Positions 1 through 5,239 of a stretch of DNA of 5,403 bases are shown here, in pieces. The position numbers and the translations under genes were made by a program. Source of the DNA: Ignavibacteria bacterium (lineage in GTDB: Bacteria; Bacteroidota; Ignavibacteria; Ignavibacteriales; Ignavibacteriaceae); contig JAUSIA010000281.1 in the NCBI GenBank assembly GCA_030648225.1, forward strand, positions 1 to 5,403, read 5' to 3'. Position 1 is the first letter of the stretch, and the number at the start of each line of letters is the position of its first letter. Under the pieces are notes generated by a model, which made no database searches, had not been told where the DNA came from, and saw only the letters and a list, made by a program, of their open reading frames with translations.

Positions 1-1
1 A

Positions 2-1960
2 AACCTGATGATTCCGGATTGGAATAAATCAATTAATGAAGAAGGTCTCTCGCCGGTAGGAAAACCAAGACCAATATGGTTTTTCAATCAGCTAAGTGTG
101 GTTGCGGAAAAATATGGTTTTGACTTTGACACTCCTTTGAAAAAATTAAATGAGGAACAAAAAGAAATTCTTCTGAACGGAACTAAAGAGAAGATACCTT
201 TTTCATATACTTATGGTAATAGTAAACCGGTTACTTATATGCACAAATTTTCCGGACTGAATAATTATTTAAGGAATTATTACCAAAGCACAAGCTCAAA
301 TAATATCCGCGAATGGGTTGAATCTTATATGAATACAATCGCCTGTCCAACATGTGGTGGCGGAAGATTAAAGAAGGAATCCCTTGCGGTAAAATTCCAG
401 GAGAAAAATATTAGTGAGGTTACTGCACTTTCTATTCTAAGAGCTAAAGAATTTTTTAATAAGATAAAACTTTCCGGCAGGGATGGCGCAATTGCAAAAC
501 CTATCTTCAAAGAGATTTTAACACGTCTTCAGTTTCTCCTTGATGTTGGGTTGGATTACTTAACTCTTGATCGTTCCGCAAGAACTCTTTCAGGAGGCGA
601 ATCCCAAAGGATAAGACTTGCTACTCAAATTGGTTCTCAGCTTGCAGGAGTTTTATATGTTCTTGATGAACCAAGTATCGGACTTCATCAAAGTGATAAT
701 ATTAAATTAATTAAATCCCTTAAGAACCTGAGAGACTTGGGAAATACAGTTATTGTAGTTGAACATGACCGTGAGACAATTGAAAGTTCTGACTTTATGA
801 TTGACCTTGGTCCTGGAGCCGGAGAGCATGGCGGAGAAGTTTGTGTTGCCGGTTTAACGGAAGAGCTTATTAACTCTGAAAACGGGTTTGATTCTGTTAC
901 TCTTTCTTACCTGAAAAATAAAAAAGAAATAAAAGTACCCGATGAAAGAAGAAAAGGAAATAGTAAATTCATTATACTAAAAGGTGCGTCAGGATATAAC
1001 CTTAAAAATGTTGATCTCAGAATTCCTCTCGGCACTTTAACTCTAATTACCGGAGTGAGTGGTTCGGGGAAATCAACTTTGCTTAATGAAACTCTTGTTA
1101 AAATTCTGATGCGGGAGATTTACAAATCAAAAACAGTTCCTCTTCCTTATAAGTTTATAGAAGGTCTTGAGAACATTGATAAAGTAATAGAAATTGATCA
1201 GGCACCAATAGGAAGAACTCCAAGATCAAATCCGGCAACTTATACAGGATTATTTACATTCATTCGGGATCTTTACTCACAGCTTCCCGAATCTAAAATG
1301 CGCGGTTACACCACAGGCAGATTTAGCTTTAATGTGGAAGGAGGAAGATGCGAAGAGTGTGGAGGAGATGGGCTTAAAAAAATTGAGATGAATTTCTTAC
1401 CTGATGTTTATGTACAATGCGATGTTTGTCGTGGTAAAAGATACAACAGGGAAACCCTTGAAGTTTTATATAAAACAAAATCAATTGCTGATGTTCTTGG
1501 GATGACTGTTGAAGAAGCATTAGATTTTTTTGAAGAACTTCCAAGAATCAAAAGAAAACTTAAAGCTATAAATGATGTTGGATTGGGATATATTAAGCTT
1601 GGTCAGCAGGCAACAACATTATCCGGCGGAGAAGCGCAAAGAGTTAAACTTGCTACTGAATTGAGCAAAGTGAGTACTGGAAAAACTTTATACATTTTAG
1701 ATGAACCAACAACCGGGCTTCATTTTGAAGATGTGAATATTTTATTGAAAGTTCTTAATAAGCTGGTTGATAAAGGAAATACTGTTGTTGTTGTTGAACA
1801 TAATCTTGATGTAATTAAAACAGCAGACTGGATAATTGACCTTGGTCCTGAAGGCGGGGAAAGAGGTGGAAAAATAATAGCAGAAGGAACTCCTGAAGAA
1901 ATTGTTAATAATAGAAAAAGTGTTACGGGGAAATTTTTAAAGAAGGAGTTAAGAATATAA
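2..1960 (+). CDS. uvrA: UvrA, excinuclease ABC subunit A (5'-truncated by window edge)
   Basis: ATPase subunit of the UvrABC nucleotide excision repair complex; it binds DNA as a dimer, recognises bulky lesions and loads UvrB. The frame is open through the left edge (codons before the first in-window ATG read N-L), so that ATG at 8 is internal: about 650 residues of a usual ~940 are present, and the first Walker A and first zinc module are missing. Numbering from that ATG: CPTC (113-116), first ABC signature LSGGE (194-198), first Walker B with VLDEPSIGLH (218-227), second Walker A GVSGSGKST (349-357), IGRTPRSNPATYTG (401-414), a four-cysteine zinc module (C448, C451, C471, C474) around FSFNVEGGRC, second signature LSGGE (538-542), second Walker B YILDEPTTGLH (562-572), and VVEHNLDVIKTADWIIDLGP. 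All motifs are intact and collinear with E. coli UvrA. It stops at TAA 1958-1960, 24 bp before the end of convergent higA. Identification is near certain. Confidence 0.98.
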   Translation, partial: NLMIPDWNKSINEEGLSPVGKPRPIWFFNQLSVVAEKYGFDFDTPLKKLNEEQKEILLNGTKEKIPFSYTYGNSKPVTYMHKFSGLNNYLRNYYQSTSSNNIREWVESYMNTIACPTCGGGRLKKESLAVKFQEKNISEVTALSILRAKEFFNKIKLSGRDGAIAKPIFKEILTRLQFLLDVGLDYLTLDRSARTLSGGESQRIRLATQIGSQLAGVLYVLDEPSIGLHQSDNIKLIKSLKNLRDLGNTVIVVEHDRETIESSDFMIDLGPGAGEHGGEVCVAGLTEELINSENGFDSVTLSYLKNKKEIKVPDERRKGNSKFIILKGASGYNLKNVDLRIPLGTLTLITGVSGSGKSTLLNETLVKILMREIYKSKTVPLPYKFIEGLENIDKVIEIDQAPIGRTPRSNPATYTGLFTFIRDLYSQLPESKMRGYTTGRFSFNVEGGRCEECGGDGLKKIEMNFLPDVYVQCDVCRGKRYNRETLEVLYKTKSIADVLGMTVEEALDFFEELPRIKRKLKAINDVGLGYIKLGQQATTLSGGEAQRVKLATELSKVSTGKTLYILDEPTTGLHFEDVNILLKVLNKLVDKGNTVVVVEHNLDVIKTADWIIDLGPEGGERGGKIIAEGTPEEIVNNRKSVTGKFLKKELRI

Positions 1961-1966
1961 AATCTT

Positions 1967-1982
1967 AATTTAAAGCTAAATT
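1967..1982. terminator. Weak A/T inverted repeat between convergent uvrA and higA
   Basis: AATTTA-AAGC-TAAATT is a perfect 6-bp inverted repeat with a 4-base loop, filling most of the 24-bp gap between two convergent stop codons. A shared bidirectional terminator would be expected here. The stem has no G or C and no clear T-tract follows on the plus strand, so it would be very weak. On the minus strand the repeat lies after the higA stop and is followed by only short T runs. Low-confidence call based mainly on position. Confidence 0.25.
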
Positions 1983-1984
1983 TA

Positions 1985-2293
1985 CTAGGAGACTTTTTCT
2001 TTATATTTCCTTACCTCTTTATTTATCTTATCAGATAAATTATCCTTGGCCACATCTAAATCATAATCTATTTGTAGTCCTAGCCAAAATTGGGGTGACA
2101 TATTAAAATATTTTGCCAGACGCAGAGCTGTATCAGCGGTAATTCTTCTTTTCCCAAGAACAATTTCATTTATTCTTCTTGCAGGAACACTGATATCCAA
2201 AGCTAATTTATTTTGACTTAATTCCATAGGTTTCAAAAAATCTTCCAAAAGTATTTCACCCGGGTGTAATGGTTCCAACTTTTTTGTCTTCAT
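1985..2293 (-). CDS. higA: HigA antitoxin, HTH transcriptional regulator (XRE family)
   Basis: Antitoxin of a type II toxin-antitoxin pair: it binds and neutralises HigB and, in this family, represses its own operon. The 102 residues match the HigA/VapI layout: HPGEILLEDFL (10-20) in the N-terminal arm, then an XRE helix-turn-helix from about LSQNKLALDISV (25-36) through PARRINEIVLGKRRITADTALRLAKYF (37-63), then SPQFWLGLQIDYDL (66-79) and a lysine-rich tail. Length is normal. Start is ATG at 2291-2293, supported by TAGGAG about ten bases upstream, which overlaps the stop codon of higB. It lies 12 bp downstream of the toxin gene, the toxin-first order characteristic of higBA and unlike most type II pairs. 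Nothing looks damaged. Confidence 0.94.
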   Translation of the reverse strand: MKTKKLEPLHPGEILLEDFLKPMELSQNKLALDISVPARRINEIVLGKRRITADTALRLAKYFNMSPQFWLGLQIDYDLDVAKDNLSDKINKEVRKYKEKVS

Positions 2294-2296
2294 AAT

Positions 2297-2308
2297 TATT
2301 TACTCCTA
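2297..2308 (-). promoter_or_regulatory. higA Shine-Dalgarno overlapping the higB stop codon
   Basis: On the minus strand TAGGAGTAAATAATT precedes the higA ATG. The TAG is the higB stop and AGGAG is the ribosome binding site. Ribosomes finishing higB end on the higA binding site, a layout that favours translational coupling so that antitoxin is made whenever toxin is made. The coupling itself is inferred. Confidence 0.7.
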
Positions 2309-2587
2309 ATGATAATCTACTATTTCTACATTATAGGCATCATTGTCCTGCCAAACAAAACAAATCCGCCATTGATCATTAATTCTAATACTATATTGAC
2401 CTTTCCTGTTCCCTTTTAATGCTTCCAGGTGATTTCCTGGCGGCACTAATAAATCTCTTAACTCCCTAGCTCTATTTATCATTCTCAATTTTCTGAGAGC
2501 AATTCTTTGAATTTCCTGTGTGAATTTTCTAGAATAAAAACGATTAAATATTTTTTGAGTTTCTTTACAGCTAAAGGTTCTAATCAC
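2306..2587 (-). CDS. higB: HigB toxin, RelE/ParE-family ribosome-dependent mRNA interferase
   Basis: Toxin of the higBA pair; HigB-type proteins act at the ribosome and cut mRNA during translation. The 93 residues match the family closely over their whole length: FSCKETQKIFNR (5-16), RKFTQEIQRIALRKLRMINRA (20-40), VPPGNHLEALKG (48-59), the strand QYSIRINDQWRICFVW (64-79), and the terminal VEIVDYH (87-93). The basic and aromatic residues of that strand (R68, N70, W73, R74) and final H93 are the positions expected to form the active surface. The start is GTG at 2585-2587: an overlapping ATG at 2587-2589 is in another frame and is followed at once by TGA, and the in-frame stretch upstream reaches a TAA without a better start. 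No Shine-Dalgarno precedes the GTG. First gene of the higB-higA operon and apparently intact. Confidence 0.95.
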   Translation of the reverse strand: MIRTFSCKETQKIFNRFYSRKFTQEIQRIALRKLRMINRARELRDLLVPPGNHLEALKGNRKGQYSIRINDQWRICFVWQDNDAYNVEIVDYH

Positions 2588-2593
2588 ATTTTC

Positions 2594-2622
2594 AAAATAT
2601 AACGCTGCTTGTTAAATATCAA
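2594..2622 (-). promoter_or_regulatory. Candidate higBA promoter giving a leaderless transcript
   Basis: Minus strand: TTGATA (2617-2622) as -35, 17-bp spacer, TATTTT (2594-2599) as -10; TATATT (2596-2601) is an alternative with 15-bp spacing. Only six bases separate TATTTT from the higB GTG, so transcription would start at or next to the start codon, which fits the missing ribosome binding site. Read by eye in AT-rich DNA, so moderate to low confidence. Confidence 0.4.
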
Positions 2623-2628
2623 GTTAAA
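2608..2628. promoter_or_regulatory. Candidate HigA operator: inverted and direct repeats over the -35 region
   Basis: CTTG-N8-CAAG forms an inverted repeat at 2608-2623, and GTTAAA occurs twice in direct orientation (2611-2616 and 2623-2628), 12 bp apart. Both lie over the -35 element and spacer of the candidate higBA promoter, where an autorepressing HigA would be expected to bind. The repeats are short and could be chance in AT-rich DNA. Confidence 0.35.
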
Positions 2629-2749
2629 CCTTTTTTATATAGATTAAATCTTGCTCTGAATTGCGAATTTAATTTTGGAGGAGGAGAGAAATAATTTCCC
2701 CATCGTAAAATCCTTGAGAAGATTAAAAAAGAGAAGGCTGGGAATCCAC

Positions 2750-3573
2750 CTAATCAAATGTATATGGATCTGCTGATGATCTTAAACTTTCATCCAACAA
2801 ATTTAAAGCATCCATATCTTCTTCACTTATTTTAAAATCAAAAATATCTGCATTCTCTTTTATTCTTTCAGGATGGGAAGATTTTGGAATCACAATAACA
2901 TTATGCTGAAGCGACCATCTAAGCATTATCTGTGCAGGGGTTTTTCATACTTCCCCGATAATTCTTTTATTCCCTCGTGTTTGAATTTTTTTCCTCGTGT
3001 AATTGGTGTATATCCTTCAACATAGATCTCATAGTTTTTACAGAAATTCAATAATTCATTTTGAAAAACAAATGGATTGAACTTGATTTGGTTTAATGAT
3101 GGCTTAACTGAAGAATTTTCAAATAATTCTTTTAAATGATTAATTGTATAATTGCTAACTCCAATAGCTTTACATTTATCCGTTCCTAATAATTCTTCCA
3201 TTGCTTTCCAGGATTCATCTCTTCCTCTTACAGGCCAGTGAATTAAATAAAGATCTATGTAATCGCAGTCAAGCTTCTTCAAGCTTTCATCAAAAGCTTT
3301 AAACGTTGATTGATAACCATGATCTGAATTATCAAGCTTTGTTGTAATAAAAATTTCTTCTCTGGGGATTGAACCGCTTTTAATTGCTTTCCCTATCTCT
3401 TTTTCATTTCCATAAGCTGTTGCCGTATCAATTAACCTGTATCCAATATTAAATGCCGTATGAATCGCTTCATCAACTTCTTTTTTCCATGAAATACCAT
3501 ATGTTCCTAAACCGAGGTAAGGAATTTCGACTCCGTTATTTAATTTTATTCTGCTATTAATATCTAACTGCAT
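2750..3573 (-). pseudogene. Aldo/keto reductase, frameshifted near its C-terminus
   Basis: NAD(P)H-dependent aldo/keto reductase of the 2,5-diketo-gluconate reductase-like group, a cytoplasmic (beta/alpha)8 barrel. Residues 1-210 carry GVEIPYLGLGTYG (14-26), the catalytic tetrad D49, Y54 (DTATAYGNE), K79 (FITTKLD) and H112 (LIHWP), then IGVSNY (137-142) and YTPITRGKKF (188-197). At 2937-2945 the frame breaks: it reads KYEKPLHR and stops at 2926, about 60 residues short. In the next frame the expected ending resumes at once, PAQIMLRWSLQHNVIVIPKS, then SHPERIKENADIFDF, to SSADPYTFD and a TAG at 2750-2752. Restoring one base gives 274 residues, normal for the family. ATG 3571-3573 is the start, with AAGGAG (3580-3585) six bases upstream. 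NQIKFNPF (161-168) departs from the usual NQ-x-E-x-H-P. Substrate unknown. Either a fresh pseudogene or a sequencing error. Confidence 0.9.
2937..2945 (-). other. Frameshift site in the aldo/keto reductase gene
   Basis: Minus strand reads TAT GAA AAA CCC CTG CAC: five A followed by four C. The family sequence here is KYEKTPAQI, which needs one more base, for example a sixth A to give AAA ACC CCT GCA. Loss of one base from the A or C run explains both the premature stop at 2926 and the perfect continuation in the next frame. Confidence 0.85.
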
Positions 3574-3635
3574 AAATCTCTCCTTCTTATTCTCTTAAAA
3601 GATAAAGGAGTTAAATAAAGAATCAATTTTAAATA

Positions 3636-3645
3636 ACATATATGT
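3636..3645. promoter_or_regulatory. Perfect 10-bp palindrome upstream of the reductase
   Basis: ACATATATGT lies about 60 bp upstream of the reductase ATG, where an operator could sit. It is all but two bases A/T and may be chance. Confidence 0.2.
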
Positions 3646-3700
3646 AATGTGTATGAATGATTTAATAGCTCAAGTTTACACAAAATTTGTTCTTGAATAG

Positions 3701-3720
3701 CCACGACCTTTAGGTCGTGG
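3701..3720 (+). repeat. Outer REP hairpin, left copy
   Basis: CCACGACCTTTAGGTCGTGG: a 9-bp perfect stem around a central TT (8 bp with a four-base loop is more realistic as a hairpin). Flanked by TAG on the left and AAT on the right, the same flanks as the right copy read on the other strand. Confidence 0.9.
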
Positions 3721-3744
3721 AATGAATAAACACCAAAATAAAGC

Positions 3745-3758
3745 GGGGCTTCAGCCCC
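3745..3758 (+). repeat. Inner hairpin, left copy
   Basis: GGGGCTTCAGCCCC: a 6-bp stem around TC (5 bp around TTCA), followed by AGA. It pairs in design with the inner hairpin at 3778-3789, read on the minus strand. Confidence 0.8.
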
Positions 3759-3777
3759 AGACCAAGAGAATTATCTG

Positions 3778-3789
3778 TGGCTAAAGCCA
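3778..3789 (-). repeat. Inner hairpin, right copy
   Basis: On the minus strand TGGCTTTAGCCA, followed by CAGA. A 5-bp stem sharing GGCTT(T/C)AGCC(A/C)CAGA with the left inner hairpin, in inverted orientation; more decayed than its partner. Confidence 0.7.
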
Positions 3790-3808
3790 ATGTTATTTTT
3801 TAATTATT

Positions 3809-3828
3809 CCACGAGCTAAAGCTCGTGG
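3809..3828 (-). repeat. Outer REP hairpin, right copy
   Basis: Minus strand CCACGAGCTTTAGCTCGTGG, flanked by TAG and AAT as in the left copy. It differs from that copy only by exchange of one stem pair (C-G to G-C), a compensatory change. Confidence 0.9.
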
Positions 3829-3847
3829 CTAAAAAATTTAATTTTTA

Positions 3848-3868
3848 CACAACCTCTAAAAGTCGTGG
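3848..3868 (-). repeat. Third, decayed REP hairpin
   Basis: Minus strand CACGAC-TTTTAGAG-GTTGTG, preceded by C. It keeps the CCACGAC start and TTTAG centre of the outer hairpins, and its stem is still closed by a G-T wobble where the intact copies have a Watson-Crick pair. Same orientation as the right outer hairpin, 16 bp outside the main element. Confidence 0.55.
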
Positions 3869-3910
3869 TAGTTCATAATATCATTAAACATAAGGAAAGT
3901 AATCACAAAG

Positions 3911-4657
3911 CTAAAACACATCAAGAAGCTTGAGTGCCATAATAAAAACAGTTACTATCAAAGCTGTCTTTATAAATGATTCGCCCTTCCTGATTGAAAG
4001 TTTAGCTGCCCACCATGCACCAAATGCATTTCCTGCTGCAAGACTGACTCCAAACTGCCAATTAATATTTCCGGTTATTAAAAAGACAACAAATGCAGGG
4101 ATTGTCAGTATCAGAACTATAAAAACCTTATGCATATTTACAATTATAAGGTTTAGCTTCATCAGGTATTGGAGAGCAGCCATGATCATAAAACCAATTC
4201 CAACCTGAATGAAACCTCCGTAGAAACCTATTCCGAACATTGATAGATGAACTGTCCAGGGAATTTTATCTGAGCTTTCATTTGATCTGATCTTAGGATT
4301 TGGAATTACCATTGATATTATGACTCCAATCATAATAATACCCAATATCTTCTCAAAGAGTTCATCACCAATACTTAAAGCAAAAAAAGCACCCGCAATT
4401 GTGCCAGGCAGAGTTATTAAAGAGAGTTTCATACTCAATCCAAATTGCTGATACTTCTCTCTCTTGAATGCGTATACAGCAGAAACATTCTGCATAATTA
4501 CAGCAATACGGTTTGTACCATTAGCAACTGTAGAATCAAGTCCGAGAAAAATTAATGCCGGAAGTGTGAGTGATGAGCCGCCGCCAGCGACAACATTCAT
4601 AAAGCCGCTGACGGCGCCAACACCGAAAAGAATTAATGCAGATGTTAGATCAGACAA
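3911..4657 (-). CDS. TauE/SafE (DUF81) family membrane permease, putative anion or sulfur-compound exporter
   Basis: Inner-membrane protein of the TauE/SafE family, whose studied members move sulfite, sulfoacetate or related organic anions; the substrate here cannot be read from sequence. The 248 residues (normal length) hold about eight hydrophobic segments in two homologous halves. Family motifs: GFMNVVAGGGSSLTLPALIFLG (residues 18-39 in the first half), ANGTNR (45-50), GFYGGFIQVGIGF (144-156, the matching motif of the second half), and AGNAFGAWWAAKLSIRKG (208-225). The start is TTG at 4655-4657; the codon just upstream is a TAA in frame, so no longer version exists, and the next ATG (M20) would cut the first membrane helix. 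No Shine-Dalgarno is visible. It begins 75 bp after the methyltransferase stop on the same strand, so it may share that transcript, though function suggests no link. The REP-like element lies just downstream. Confidence 0.87.
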   Translation of the reverse strand: MSDLTSALILFGVGAVSGFMNVVAGGGSSLTLPALIFLGLDSTVANGTNRIAVIMQNVSAVYAFKREKYQQFGLSMKLSLITLPGTIAGAFFALSIGDELFEKILGIIMIGVIISMVIPNPKIRSNESSDKIPWTVHLSMFGIGFYGGFIQVGIGFMIMAALQYLMKLNLIIVNMHKVFIVLILTIPAFVVFLITGNINWQFGVSLAAGNAFGAWWAAKLSIRKGESFIKTALIVTVFIMALKLLDVF

Positions 4658-4674
4658 TTAGTTTAGGGTTTTGT

Positions 4675-4688
4675 TAATTGGGCAATTA
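4675..4688. promoter_or_regulatory. Inverted repeat between methyltransferase and permease
   Basis: TAATTG-GG-CAATTA is a 6-bp perfect inverted repeat 17 bp upstream of the permease TTG. It could be an operator or a weak stem after the methyltransferase; no T-tract makes it a terminator. Low confidence. Confidence 0.25.
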
Positions 4689-4732
4689 CTAATTTACTCT
4701 GTGCGTAAAGTGAGTTAATAAATAATCTCAGA

Positions 4733-5212
4733 CTAATAATTCATTATTTCAAATTCATTTTCCTGGAAAATATTATTCTGATTAATATTCACCTTATTCT
4801 TTATTATCTCCAGGAATTCGGGATTTAATTCAATGCCAGTACAATTTCTTTCCAACTCATTCGCAGCTTTCATTGTTGAACCGCTTCCGAGAAAAGGATC
4901 GAGAACCCAATCATTCCAATAAGAAAACATTTTTATTAATCTTTTCGGTAGTTCAACAGGATAAGCTGCACAGTGTTTATCTTCCACTCCGTTAATATCA
5001 TTCCAGATCGCATCACGGAATTTCCTGAATTCTTCAATCTCAACTTTAGATTTTTCTTTTATTTCTTTAGAAACTTTTCTTGTTCCAACTTTTCTGAAAA
5101 TATGAATCTGCTCTACAGCATTAGAGATCATAAAATTTGTTGGATACGGATAACTGCCAAATAAAACAGAGCCATCTCTTGAAGTTGTCTTTTGCCAATA
5201 AATAGTTCCCAT
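4733..5212 (-). CDS. Site-specific DNA methyltransferase (N4/N6 family), C-terminal half after a premature stop
   Basis: C-terminal 159 residues of a DNA methylase of the N-4 cytosine/N-6 adenine type, which transfers methyl from S-adenosylmethionine to a base in a specific site. From ATG 5210-5212: MGTIYWQKTTSRDG, FGSYPYPTN (18-26), IHIFRKVGTRKVSKEIKEKSK (36-56), HCAAYPVELPKRLIKMFS (80-97), motif I DPFLGSGST (105-113; SAM binding) and GIELNPEFLEII (126-137). Motif I lies at the C-terminus, as in beta-class enzymes, whose catalytic (D/S)PPY motif comes first and would be beyond the right edge. The same frame continues upstream past a TAA at 5240-5242 into clear methylase sequence, so this ATG is internal to the original gene. 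Alone the fragment lacks the catalytic motif and should be inactive. No restriction enzyme gene is visible in the window. Confidence 0.88.
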   Translation of the reverse strand: MGTIYWQKTTSRDGSVLFGSYPYPTNFMISNAVEQIHIFRKVGTRKVSKEIKEKSKVEIEEFRKFRDAIWNDINGVEDKHCAAYPVELPKRLIKMFSYWNDWVLDPFLGSGSTMKAANELERNCTGIELNPEFLEIIKNKVNINQNNIFQENEFEIMNY

Positions 5213-5239
5213 AAATTTTAAGTCGTCTATTTCATTTAG

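Larger units (their letters stand above)
2590..2749. other. Short intergenic region between higB and the reductase
   Basis: 160 bp upstream of higB and downstream of the reductase TAG. The 2594-2628 part holds the candidate higBA promoter and operator. The rest has a purine-rich run at 2677-2690 (GGAGGAGGAGAGAA) on the plus strand, with no start codon suitably placed behind it. I see no convincing hairpin terminator for the reductase, and no protein I recognise on either strand. Confidence 0.5.
3698..3831. repeat. REP/BIME-like element: two hairpin units in inverted orientation
   Basis: A 134-bp element built as an approximate mirror image. Each half has an outer 26-base hairpin unit (TAG + 20-base palindrome + AAT), an A-rich spacer of about 17-21 bases, and an inner hairpin with a GGCT-T(C/T)-AGCC core followed by (C/A)CAGA. 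The left half reads 3698-3762 on the plus strand and the right half reads 3831-3771 on the minus strand. The outer units are identical except that one C-G stem pair in the left is G-C in the right, keeping both stems perfect. This resembles bacterial interspersed mosaic elements made of paired REP sequences, which are mobilised by IS200/IS605-related RAYT transposases. No transposase is in the window, so any mobility would be in trans. Confidence 0.8.
3675..3852. repeat. 9-bp direct repeats flanking the hairpin cluster
   Basis: TTTACACAA occurs at 3675-3683 and again at 3844-3852 in the same orientation, bracketing the hairpin cluster 14 bp outside its left edge and 12 bp outside its right edge. 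This could be a target-site duplication from insertion of a roughly 160-bp non-autonomous element, or chance in AT-rich sequence. Confidence 0.4.
3574..3910. other. Intergenic region between the permease and the reductase, mostly repeats
   Basis: 337 bp without a gene. The reductase-proximal part (3574-3697) is AT-rich, carries the reductase ribosome binding site and a short palindrome, and should hold its promoter, which I could not place with confidence. The middle (3698-3831) is the REP-like hairpin cluster. The permease-proximal part (3832-3910) holds one side of the flanking direct repeat and a decayed hairpin. The G+C-rich hairpins stand out sharply from the AT-rich background. Confidence 0.8.

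Noticed and set aside
325..510. Open frame on the minus strand inside uvrA
   Set aside because: Antisense shadow of a strongly conserved UvrA segment; no recognisable protein.
2695..2835. Plus-strand open frame reading KILEKIKKEKAGNPPNQ and onward
   Set aside because: Its first ATG is at 2758, inside the antisense of the reductase C-terminus. The stretch after 2750 is explained as a shadow, and the upstream part matches nothing I recognise.
2926..2945. Programmed ribosomal frameshift in the reductase
   Set aside because: The A5C4 run is not a known slippery site in this gene family, and family members are made from one continuous frame; a one-base loss is simpler.
3701..3828. Hairpins as rho-independent terminators for the permease
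   Set aside because: On the minus strand neither outer hairpin is followed by a T-tract. They might still act as transcription or RNA-decay barriers, but they are not canonical terminators.
3698..3868. CRISPR array
   Set aside because: The repeats are palindromic, differ in sequence, alternate in orientation and have unequal spacing; there are no identical direct repeats with unique spacers and no cas genes.
3930..4661. Plus-strand open frames opposite the permease (3930-4208 and 4464-4661)
   Set aside because: They are the complement of a membrane protein with clear TauE/SafE motifs and have no features of their own.
4973..5164. Plus-strand open frame opposite the methyltransferase
   Set aside because: Phenylalanine-rich antisense of lysine/glutamate-rich methylase sequence; a shadow.
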